This document shows positions 34,544 to 44,043 of a stretch of 64,000 nt of DNA, piece by piece. The notes under the pieces are model-generated. The model worked only from the letters and a program-made list of their open reading frames with translations. It did not search any database and was not told the origin of the DNA. A program made the position numbers and the translations under genes. Each line of letters opens with the position of its first letter. Within the stretch, counting starts at the first letter, position 1. Source of the DNA: Fennellomyces sp. T-0311 (Eukaryota > Mucoromycota > Mucoromycetes > Mucorales > Lichtheimiaceae); NCBI GenBank assembly GCA_025266875.1, contig JALLLT010000011.1, forward strand, positions 961,304-1,025,303. Direction: 5' to 3'.

Positions 34544-36888
34544 ATGGAGATAGAATCAAATCGCAACCCTCTCGTCGCTATCAGTGACGCAATGGAAGAG
34601 CTGAGCACCAGCATGCAGTTATTGGTTCGAAATCAAGTCGAGCTGAAGGAGACACTTATGCAGCAAAAAACTCAGCAAGAACGCGATCGGTCCGTGCATG
34701 GTCAGGACAGCAATGGCGTTTAATCGACCGAAATCATACGACGTCCGAAGTATTCCAACGGCTCAAAGATTCCTTTACGTGAGGTCCACATCAGAACACT
34801 TGTCTGGGAATCCAATTCAAGTATGACTGAAAGCCAACTTGAAGGTCTCATGGGTTCGATAAAGCACCACGCAGACGTCAGTGTCAAGGCTTTAAAGCAC
34901 GCTCTGAATGGATCCGTTGAAAGAACTTGGACCAATTTACCACCAGAACGTAATACAGCAGTAGCAGCCTTTGAAACAGCTATCAAAGAGAAATATGGTG
35001 TACGATTTGATTTGTGCGAAGGGATTTGGGCAGCGTGGCATATGCTATCTGAAAGATGGGATAACAAATGCCATTACCAAGCACGCAAAACAGAAGGAGA
35101 AGGAGCTGAAAGGTACTTAAAAACAGGATGTGTATACCATTGAACAGAATGACTTACATACTAAAGCAACAGGCCAAGAGGAAGCAGACGCGGGCAGAGA
35201 CGACGTTCAAGGCAACCACCTGCTTCTCCATCGCAAGCTTCACCTTATCAAGCTGAAACAACTATCGGTAGCTCTCAACCATCCCCAACCGCCGGACGAG
35301 GACCAAGACTTTTATCCGAAGCACCCTCTCCAATGATGTCTATGCGATCAGCACCTTTTCGTGACGATCTATACATGCCAAATGTATCATTCATTACTCA
35401 TCCACCGATTCAAAGCCATATTTCGACAAGTTCATTGTCGTCATATCAGACGCAAGTTAGTCAGCAGCCCCCCTCCCATGATGTCGATATGTATACAAAT
35501 GAACAGTACTTATATGGATCCACGATGGCGTCAGGAGGCGATAGCGGCCATTCACGACTCTTACAAGAGCCATTTCAACCAATTGGACATATTCGTCGTC
35601 CCAGATATGTCACACATGTTTTCTATTCATATTAAAGCAACACAGGGAGGGTCTGTATACTGATTTTGTTATTAGTGAGCTAGCGAACTACACTCAGCAA
35701 AGGTCAGTTAAAAGCGACTTCTGTTCGATATAAAGGTTAACAGTTAGCTATACTAGTTCCATGGAAAACCGAGGGCCTGTGCTCACAGGACACGGACACT
35801 GCGGCGTGAAGTGAGTAATCCACGAGTGTGGTGGGTTACATAATGGAAAACGTACTCATTATATTGCCTTTTGTCTTATACCTATATGATACCAGTGCTA
35901 GCCGTACAGATGTTTGTCAAGTGAACCAGTCGGAACAGCAACGGTAAAGAGAAGATGTCCCATCTGTTGCGTAAGTATGCTAACCTTTATTAACTATAGC
36001 ATGCCTTCATCACGAACATCACAGTAAGTGCCGACTGGTATTATAGCAAAAGCTCTGCTTGAAATTGTTTAACCACCCTGTGTTAGAACCTCATCCCTTA
36101 GCTTTTTAAATCAGTACACGAGGTCGGTATACACTTAATGAACAGTGATCAAGAGAATACTTAAAATTGTTGCATTATTAGAGATTCTGTATACGACGCA
36201 GATAATGCTTTGCCTATGTAAGCACCAAATATCCACATATGTCTAGGGATCAAGTTACTAAATGGATACGTAATGCTTGTTCCTAGCAATGTAGCTTCAA
36301 GCCGCACAACTCCCAGTCATACAAGCATACAGATGAACCATTCAGAACGAAACATTACAAGCCAAGGAACTACGAATACGGTTGGTGCTGTTGGCAGCAG
36401 CAATGAACAGCCAGCTTGCGATGTGTAAGTTATGAGTGTGTACCGTTCACTTTCAGTAAACAAATGGCTTACATCGTGCTACTTCTGATTCAGCAGAGAA
36501 GCACCAAAAGCAGCCACAGTTAGAAAGTAAGTTTCTTACTAAAACATCGCACTATCATTGGACTTATATAAGCGTCTGTTGTAGACCGAAACGACCACCA
36601 CCACCACCTACACGCGTTGTTACTCGTAGCCAGAAGCATGTGGCGCCCAATGCGTAAGTTATATTAAAAAGCACACGGTATGCGCTTATGACTGACAGAA
36701 TTCTGGAAAAAGAGCAAGTGGTAGTGTAGCGACTGCATCAGGGTCGTCAAGTGGAAACAGAAATGGCGAAGCAAGCAATGAGTATGACTGGGATTCGTGG
36801 GTGTATCTTGACCTGGTTACTAATTGGATAACTGAATAGTGTCTCTCAATCCACTCCAAAGAAACAGAGAAAACGCAGAAGCGGTTGA
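34544..36888 (+). CDS. Second gene of the CACTA-like element, TnpA-like, many small exons
   Basis: ATG 34544 opens MEIESNRNPLVAISDAMEEL, a probable coiled coil (QLLVRNQVELKETLMQQKTQQ). The frame meets TAA at 34721-34723 but continues without a break through RRPKYSNGSKIPLREVHIRT, SQLEGLMGSIKHHADVSVKA and EKYGVRFDLCEGIWAAWHML to a donor at about 35110. Exon 2 (from about 35170) is Ser/Pro/Gln-rich. Further short candidate exons between GT/AG pairs (TPSHTSIQMNHSERN; KRPPPPPTRVVTRSQKHVAPN) lead to a basic end, TPKKQRKRRSG, with TGA at 36886-36888. CACTA elements commonly pair Tnp2 with a DNA-binding TnpA that binds subterminal repeats. The TAA may mark decay or a missed intron. Confidence 0.5.
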
Positions 36889-37220
36889 CAAGCACGTGGT
36901 GCGAGGAAAGGCGTAACACATAGCATGATTATATTGCAATACTGCTCCTCCACGATGAAAGAATAAAGATTTATAAGCACCCGTGTATGCTATATACTGT
37001 CACACTTACGTATGAAAATCAACATTGCTTAACTATAATTAAAGAACTTGTGCATATGAAAAGACGTAAATGCAGTATGGATAAAGGTGAATTTTGCTTA
37101 AAACTACCGTGAAGACACTTGAATTACTATTCTTGAATTTTCGTAAAAGTCTCATTTTCAAGAGAATCCACGTAATGGAAATTCACGAAAGTCCAATGAT
37201 ACTCATGCTCTTTTTTTCCC

Positions 37221-40200
37221 ATGGTGACCACTTACACAGTCACTTCGGCTCCGGCCCCAAGTTCTTCCGCATCTTCTCCTGTTCTGGGCGATTCGCCTAA
37301 CAGTTCTCCTTTGCCGTGGCAACCACGCCACAGCCACCATCCACTGCTGCCAACGCAGTTTCGTCCTCGCCGTCCGCGGCATTTGAGAATGTTGTCATGT
37401 CCGACGTGGAGCCCGCTCTACGCGACGCCTGTTCTCAGTGTAAGCCATCTACCGAGCTTGTGAAACGTTCTTTCATAAACACTGAATCTTTTTATACCTG
37501 TCTGTCTATTCAAAACAGAAACACCTTCGGCTTTGTCGATTTCGGTGCTACGTTTAGCGCAATCAGTCCTTCCTTGGCCTCTCGTCTTGGTCTTTTGGTT
37601 ACGCCATCCGTTGGCAAGATTGGTCTCGCGGCCCCCGGGCTACAGATAGATAGAATTGGATCCGTCCAAATAAAGATTTCTCATAACGACTACACTACTA
37701 TTCACACTTTCGAAGTCATGGACTTCAATGCTGATGCTGATATTTCTATCGGTGCTGATCTTATGCCTCACATTGGTATTTACTTGCAAGGTCTCGCTTA
37801 TTGCTGGCACAAACCCAACAGACCTTTAGCTCCGGCTACTACTTTCTTGCATGAGCCTAGCAATTCTCCAGCAGGCACTCCTGAAGAACATGCAAATTTC
37901 GTTGCTGCATTACAACCTCTACTTGATGCAAATGCTGCTATTCCTCGTACAGCATCGTGTCCACTTTCGGAAGCTATGCTCTATATTCCTACCAAGGAAG
38001 GCGAAACAGCCTATAGACGGCAATATCCCTTACCTGATAAGGCAATGCCGGCAATTCGGGAACAAATCAACAAATGGATCGATGACGGCGTTGTTGTTCC
38101 TGCACCTCCAGGCAACACTTTTAACAACCCTCTTACCTTCGTTCCGAAGCGTGATTCCTCTGGGAACATCAAATCCTTGAGAATTTGTCTTGACCCACGC
38201 AGACTTAACGCCATTAGTAAAGTCTCAAGATACCCGATTCCGCTTATCAAGGATATTTTCAGAAAACTGCGACATGCGAAATACTTCGTTCTTCTTGAAT
38301 TGAGCGACGCCTTTATGGCACTACCTATCTTTCCTGGTCATCAACATAAGGTATCATTCACCTTCGATGATCGCCAATACATGTTTGCCAGAATGCCTTT
38401 TGGTCTAGCAGGTGCTAGTAGCCACTACATGCACACGTTGCACACAATCACCCATGACCTCAAGCGGACTCAATTCTACATTGATGATGCCATCATTTGG
38501 GGTGACGATTTTGACTCTCTGCTTGAAGCAACTTCTCGCACTATACGTCGACTGACTGAATTCAACCTTCGTATCAACATTGACAAAGCACGCTTCTATC
38601 AGAAATGTGTCTATCTCCTTGGCTACTGCATTCAGGAAGGCATCATCGCACCTGATCCACGCAAAGTCTGTAACGTCACGGATTGGCCACAACCCAAAAC
38701 GGGCAAAGACATCATGTCCTTTCTGGGTCTTACTGGCTACTTTAGGGAACACATTCCCAACTATGCATACATCACTGCGCCATTGGACGCCCTTCGCTCG
38801 GCTAAAAGCCTTGAGGGTATATGGACTGAAGAGCATTCAATTGCCTTCAACAAGGTCAAACTCGCCTTACAATCCGCACTGGTTCTTAGCCAACCCATAG
38901 AAGGTTTGCCTTACTACTTGGCCACTGATGCTTCTCAGTATGCAATCGGCTGTTGTCTCTACCAGATCGTGGACAGTACCTACCGCTACATTGGCTTCAT
39001 GGCTCGTTCCTTGAACAAAGCTGAACGCAACTACTCTACTAGTCGCCGGGAACTCTTAGCGATTGTTTATGGCTTGACCAAGTTCCACAAGTTCACTTGG
39101 CAAAACAAACTCACGGTCATGTGCGACCACAAGTCCCTGCAATATCTGCACACTCAACCGGTAGCATCTCCAATGATGGTCAACTGGCTCGACACTATTT
39201 GCAATTACGACTTCGACGTTGTATATCTGCCTGGCATTCGCAACATCCTTCCCGATGCATTAAGTCGCCTCTTTCCGTCAAACGCGCTGGAGGGGGGTAA
39301 TGTGTCAGACGAAGACAACAATTTCGCACGTTCTCCTTATTTAGGCGATTTTATCTCGTCTCGGAAAAACAAGAGCACACAAGCCTCTTCTTCCACTACT
39401 ACGCACAATCAACGCGCAGCAGAACTCATTGACTACATCACTCCACCAGAGAGCGCACGTAGCGATCTACTTATGAATGCTCATCTCAACGGTCACTTTG
39501 GCACTGACGCCATTATCAACGAGTTGCATAGCGACGGTTTCCACTGGAATACCATAAAGCAAGACGCACTCAACACCGTAGCTAAGTGTCCTGAATGTCA
39601 AAGATTCAACGTTGGCAAACACGGTTATTCACCTCTACGCAGAATCACTGCAGATCGTCCTGGCGATCACTGGGCTATTGACTTGGCCGATATGAATGCT
39701 ACTACCCCAAGTGGGAACAACTACATTCTCGTCATGGTTGACATCTTCTCACGTTTCTGTATACTCCGTGCAATTCCAGACAAAACCTCTCTGACCATCG
39801 CAAAACAGCTTATCGACGTCTTCAACCTTGTTGGCTGGCCTAAAGTGCTACAGTCTGACAATGGCGCCGAATTCTCAAATGAGCTTGTTCGTCTCGTGGT
39901 TGAACACTCCGGTGTAGACCATCGCCTGGTTACTCCATGGCATCCACGCGCCAATGGTGTCGCCGAGAAATGGGTACATACCACAAAGTCGGTTCTCAAC
40001 AAGAGACTACTTGGTAAGAAAACAGATTGGGATCTGTACCTTTCTACTACTCAGCTTGCTATCAACTCGAAGCATGCAGCCATCCATGGCTCTTGCCCAT
40101 TCTCTCTCATGTTCGCAAGACAACCAAACACTTGGCAGGATTATTCCGAGACACAACTGGCTGACATGAACGCTGCTCGCAACTCAGACAAACGATTTGA

Positions 40201-40753
40201 GGAAATGAAATCTATCGTCATTCCTGCAATCACAAAGCGTATCAATGCCTTACACGAAGCTCAAAGCAAAACGTTCACCAAGAACAATCGGATTCTCTCA
40301 GAATTCCCCATCGGTAGCAAGGTCATGATCCTGAATGTAAACCGGAAGTCAAAGACTGACGCCCGTTATGAAGGACCTTTTACCGTACATGGCAGACGAG
40401 CTGGATCAAGTGGTCCTTACGTCCTTACGGATGAAACAGGTGCACTTCTCGCACGTGACATACCACCTTCCCACATCAAGCTGATCTCATAAGACACAAT
40501 CGCCTCAGGCAATGACTTTTACGAGATGCTCAGCATTGTGGATCACAGAGGTAAAAATGGCAAATACCAATACAGTGTTCGTTGGAAAGGCTACACAGAA
40601 GAAGATGACACGTGGGAGCCACCACATTACTTCAATGACAGAACGATCATTGAGAAATACTGGCAACGCCGCGACCCTAGCCAAAACAAACGCAAACGCA
40701 TGGCTAAGCCTGCACGCTACAATATTCGCTCATCCAAGTGCACTCGCACTTAG
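37221..40753 (+). pseudogene. gypsy pol: protease, RT, RNase H, integrase, chromodomain
   Basis: From about 37316 one frame runs 1058 codons to TAA at 40490-40492. It holds an aspartic protease (FVDFGATFSAI), RT (LRICLDPRRLNAIS, LLELSDAF, FGLAGAS, FYIDDAIIWGDD), RNase H (YYLATDASQYAIGC; RRELLAIVYGL), and integrase with an HHCC finger (HLNGHF...CPECQRF) and DDE residues (WAIDLADM, QSDNGAEF, ANGVAEKW). After the TAA the same frame continues into a chromodomain, [20 protein letters not shown], ending at 40753. Chromodomains target chromovirus insertion to modified histones. A TAA at 37298-37300 also lies in this frame upstream; the ATG at 37221 is in another frame (MVTTYTVTSAPAPSSS), so a frameshift is likely there. 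Confidence 0.92.
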
Positions 40754-40938
40754 GGTTGTCTTTTCTCAAAGCAACAATTTTCTCCCACTGGGTTTTATAA
40801 CTGAGTTTTTCAGACTTCCCGATTTATCACAAGTGCACACACAAACACATTTATTTCATTTGACTCTCATTCTTTACTTCATCACTCTTTCACTCCATCT
40901 GCTCATTCCAACGGTTGCTTCAACCTGGTGGGGGGTAA

Positions 40939-41358
40939 TGTTGTATCCAACATGAACACACCCTAACAAACTTCTATGTCATCTATGCTGTCCGTCAGCG
41001 AATAAGAGCTTTCCATCCTTACCGCCACTTCCCACTTCCGACATCGGAACGTTGAGCTTCATGCTTACCAAATACTCAGCCAATCAGGTTACTCACAGAC
41101 ACGACCTTCCGGTCAACGCGTCTCTTCACGGATATGCTCTGTCAGCATTCATCCTATCAATCATCACGATCCGTAACTGCTCAATGATAATAAGGTTGAC
41201 ATTACACATCACTCACGGAAGCACCGGCTTAAGGAAATCCCATCATAGATAAGCATTTATTATAAATAGAGAGAGCAAAACATATGAAATAAAACAGTTA
41301 CCTTTTTGAGTCTCGTTGACACATTTGTCTTTTACACTTGCTTCTCTCTGATTTAACA
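40939..41358 (+). repeat. gypsy 3' LTR
   Basis: 420 bp, identical to the 5' LTR except for four substitutions seen by eye (near 40971, 41027, 41247 and 41286). Confidence 0.93.
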
Positions 41359-42252
41359 ACTTTGAGCAGTGGCGATTGTATCACTATCAGGAGCAATTGA
41401 AACAAGCTCGGGTTCATTTTCCTCATCCAAGTCCATATTGTTGATCTGTTCAGTCAGGTCATTGTCGCTCATATCATCGTCCGCGCCATCTTCCAGTTCG
41501 TCGTTAATGTCGTCATCCGTGTCATCAATGAAGTCGTTTGGCTGCATGAGCCGATTGGAATCAGCAGGGAAACTAAACTGATACATATCTGGCAAGGTGT
41601 TGAGTTCCTCTTCATGTACAAAGGTGATTGAAGGACCGAGCATGTCGACATCTTCTTCCGGAATTTCAATGGCACTAGCTGTATGGTGCATATGTATATA
41701 TACGAATGTAAGAATATTGAAAATGTACAATATATTAGGAGAGATAATATATACCAGATGATTCAAGGTTGTCTGTGCTCATCTTTTTCTTTGCCTCTCC
41801 CAACCTAGCAGATCGTCTGGTACCCATGACAGGCTGCTGTTGGGAATGTTTTTTTCGCTCCAGTAATTGATTTTCTTTGTTGTGAGCGCGTTCTCATAAC
41901 TAATAATAATGTGCTTAAGATTTCGAAAGCAAAAAATGGAAAAAGGTACTTTTATCCAGACTCTTATATGTGAGAGATGCTATGGCTAGTACAGACGTAA
42001 TACAAAAGGTCAATTGTATAATACTGTGTATCCGGTGCACTTTGAAATGTGAAATCCTTCATTATGACAAGTGTGCCATTAGCTTCTTTGTATGACAATG
42101 ATTCACCCACTTGATCTTATTCTGCGTAATGGCATTTACTACTGCAGTACATACATAGCGTTAAAGCCATTAGTTTACCAGCTGCTGCTGTGGCACTATC
42201 ACATAAATTCCGACGCGGATGCTCTTCCGGATTATTTTGCTGCCCAACTAAA

Positions 42253-42564
42253 TCAATAATCTAGGAGTTGATATACGCTGCGAGTTTTGTCAACTTCTAG
42301 GTATGTATACATACCTGTTGGTTCAACATGCTTTTTGCTAATATCTGTTTTTAGGCTAAGACGACTGAATTTAGCAGCCAAAATGCTGATATCATATTCT
42401 TCTGGTATCCAGTCTTTTTGTAGGCCCTTAACTTTGCCATTTAGTGACATTAGTCCTTCCAAGCATGCATTAAGCTCTTTTGCTGTCAGTGGTGAAACTC
42501 TCCTCGATGCACTCTTCTTCGCTGGTGACAGTTTTTTATCTTGACTTGTCCTGACTCTTCCCAT
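42253..42564 (-). CDS. Gene C: small unrecognised protein in the inner element
   Basis: ATG 42564 (MGRVRTSQDKKLSPAKKSASR) opens a basic N terminus, then LTAKELNACLEGLMSLNGKVK and PEEYDISILAAKFSRLSLK, probably helical. A donor g/gtatgta at about 42315 suggests an intron after KKHVEPT; the next exon was not found, and its phase does not fit exon 1 of gene B, so it is treated as separate. No family recognised. It lies between the right inverted repeat and gene B. Confidence 0.4.
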   Translation of the reverse strand: MGRVRTSQDKKLSPAKKSASRRVSPLTAKELNACLEGLMSLNGKVKGLQKDWIPEEYDISILAAKFSRLSLKTDISKKHVEPTGMYTYLEVDKTRSVYQLLDY

Positions 42565-42667
42565 AGAAATATATAACTGCACACAGAAAAGGTGTTCAAA
42601 GAAATAAAAGAAAGAAAAACGCGTTGTTCAAAGTCTAGGTACGTAGGACAATGGTAGAGTTTTTAAA

Positions 42668-43257
42668 TCGGAGGGGTTCCGTATTTTGGAAGATAATTAT
42701 AGTGACAGGGTTCTTCTTTATGTCATCATAGACACCTTAGGCAGTTACTGCGTTTCCAGCTTCGAATAATCCAGTTGCCTGGTAACGTATATATTCTTCT
42801 CCATGATGAAATAGTCATCCTCGGTCATGAAAAAGCGATATGCTCATCAATAAAAAAAACATGGCCGATCGCGAAAAAAAAAATGACGATGATGAAAAAG
42901 CTATATGCTCATTAACGAAAAAAATGTTGGCCATTGCGAAGAAAGAATTGGCAATGGCGAAAAAGCAGGAGATCCATTCACGAATAAAAATTTCCCTCTC
43001 CACATAAAAAGCTTACTCCCAGTAGCAAAAAACAAGCGTTGTCTAACCCAAAAAATTGCCTTCCTGTACGCGATTTCAGGCACGAAAAATTATTTCCCGT
43101 ATACTAAATTCTTATCTTTCTATATACGAAAAACGTTTCCTGAATACATAAGAATAATGCTCCAAAAACGTAATGTACTACTCCTGAATACGAAGACTTC
43201 TGTTACTGAAAGCGTAAATGTTGTACTTCCTTCAGCAGTATCAAATGCAAAATCCTG
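42668..43257 (-). repeat. Inner element right terminal inverted repeat
   Basis: Inverted copy of 25157-25741. It ends GCAAAATCCTG followed by the TA duplication. Confidence 0.85.
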
Positions 43258-43480
43258 TAGTTGGTCACAGAGGGCTGATATGATTGCTGGTGTCCTTAAT
43301 ATTATGGATGATTTAGAGCACAGCGAGCTTATGGAGGAGCTGAACAAAGTCTGTGATGATTTCCATAAAAAGCATCAGATGCACCAATCAGCACTGAGTT
43401 TTTACAATTTTTTCTGGAAAAATCTTAGAGCGGAGTTCGAATCTCATAGCCTGCTATCGGATCTGAGCTATATAGGATAA
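43258..43480 (+). pseudogene. Remnant frame of the outer pogo-like element
   Basis: Outside the inner repeat the frame reads SWSQRADMIAGVLNIMDDLE to LLSDLSYIG, stop at 43478-43480. It has a helical, charged character and no recognised domain. It is what remains of the outer element's coding part, or a captured exon. Confidence 0.35.
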
Positions 43481-43558
43481 GCAGGGAAAATGCACATCCT
43501 GAATTTTGGTACGCAAAGTGCAAAAAGCAGGGGATGTGCAAATTTTCTTAAGTGAAGA

Positions 43559-43651
43559 GCGGGTTTACCTGAGAATTATGTGCAAAAAGCGGGGGTGTGC
43601 AAAAAGTGGGGGTGTGCAAAAAGCGGAGGTGCAAAAAGTAGGGTTTCACTG
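43559..43651 (+). repeat. Right subterminal tandem repeats of the outer element
   Basis: About four units of GTGCAAAAAGYGGGGGT-like sequence run to the terminus GGGTTTCACTG. The first 50 bp match 24466-24517 in the same direction. Confidence 0.7.
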
Positions 43652-43812
43652 TAATTGCATCAATGTAAACAATACGAATGTATCCATGCGTAGCGTGGTT
43701 GCTAGGGTGTACTTACTATGTATCTTGGCATCCAGTCTCTCGTCCAGTCTCAGTCCTAGCGCTGTGTAACAAGTGGAGACTCTGAATACCTAAGTATTTT
43801 ACTAGTACAGAG

Positions 43813-43834
43813 TGTCAATACCTTGGTATTGACA
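43813..43834. repeat. 22-bp palindrome upstream of the Crypton gene
   Basis: TGTCAATACC-TT-GGTATTGACA, perfect 10-bp arms, 210 bp before the Crypton ATG. A shorter related inverted repeat AATAC-CTAA-GTATT is about 30 bp upstream. It could be a recombinase or regulator binding site; inference only. Confidence 0.6.
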
Positions 43835-44043
43835 GTCTGTGTCTCAATAAAGTGCATCCGCGAACTGTAACTGGCCTATCCAGCTACTTTGTATAACCCA
43901 TCTTAACTTTTTCTGAGACCCAGGAACAATGATGGTACTGTGTTGCTGCTCAATTTAGTGTTACACACACCTTTTTTATACTTTTTTACCCTTTGCAACC
44001 ATACTTCTACGCTTTACATTTCCTTCTATTGAAAGTCAGAAAG

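Larger units (their letters stand above)
30860..37220. mobile_element. CACTA-like (Tnp2) DNA transposon with GGGAAAAA termini
   Basis: The element starts GGGAAAAATGGAGGTGGAT and ends, read inward, GGGAAAAAAAGAGCATGAGT, about 13 of 18 matching. It is flanked by AT (30858-30859 and 37221-37222). Subterminal GTGAAT-type words are repeated in the first 150 bp and near the right end, as in CACTA elements. It holds a minus-strand Tnp2-like gene and a plus-strand second gene, divergent from a 100-bp gap. It lies exactly at the gag/pol junction of the gypsy element. The ends are inferred from match plus restored gypsy sequence and are not the canonical CACTA/G. Confidence 0.72.
29027..41358 (+). mobile_element. 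Ty3/gypsy chromovirus-type LTR retrotransposon with a nested CACTA-like element
   Basis: LTRs of 420 bp (29027-29446 and 40939-41358) begin TGTTGTATCC and end GATTTAACA. The 5-bp target duplication ACTTT lies at 29022-29026 and 41359-41363. A polypurine tract GGTGGGGGGTAA directly precedes the 3' LTR (40927-40938). No clear tRNA primer site was recognised after the 5' LTR. By eye the two LTRs differ at four positions, so insertion was recent on the scale of this locus. Confidence 0.95.
27897..41827 (-). pseudogene. Gene B: Tc1/IS630-like DDE transposase split by the gypsy insertion
   Basis: Exon 1 is 41827-41755 (MGTRRSARLGEAKKK) and exon 2 begins at 41678. It is cut at 41363 by the gypsy element and resumes at 29021. 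Removing the insert and one ACTTT duplication restores ATAQSGKLSLPRRQ in frame and gives 506 codons. A single TGA at 28601-28599 breaks it (ITIK stop AQKYPARR). The acidic region (FIDDTDDDINDELEDG) precedes a helix-turn-helix part (TLKQIQYHYFKKF). Catalytic motifs are CVFVDEASVMANMRRN, YIICDNAPIHTADF and YSPFLNPIENFFSKVK, so all three acidic positions are present. It was presumably the active enzyme of the inner element. Confidence 0.85.
25157..43257. mobile_element. Inner Tc1-like element with two convergent DDE genes and 585-bp inverted repeats
   Basis: Termini are CAGGATTTTGCGTTTGATAC (left) and its near-complement on the right (CAGGATTTTGCATTTGATAC read inward), flanked by TA at 25155-25156 and 43258-43259. 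Without the gypsy insert the element is about 5.76 kb. It carries gene A (26030-27659, +), gene B (27897-41827, -, split by gypsy) and a small frame C (42253-42564, -). It is inserted in the outer pogo-like element. Long inverted repeats with a TA target and paired DDE genes are an unusual combination. Confidence 0.8.
24441..43651. mobile_element. Outer pogo-like element, decayed, carrying the four-level nest
   Basis: Ends are CAGTGGAACCCCGCTTTTTG on the left and, read inward, CAGTGAAACCCTACTTTTTG on the right, with TA at 24439-24440 and 43652-43653. TA target and CAGTG termini fit the pogo/Tc1 superfamily. Only about 1.1 kb of its own sequence remains (24441-25154 and 43260-43651); the rest is nested insertions. 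A 25-codon transposase-start remnant is at 25031. Confidence 0.82.

Noticed and set aside
43425..43450. GAGTTCGAATCTC resembling a tRNA B box
   Set aside because: No matching A box or acceptor stem at the right distance; it lies inside an open frame of the outer element.
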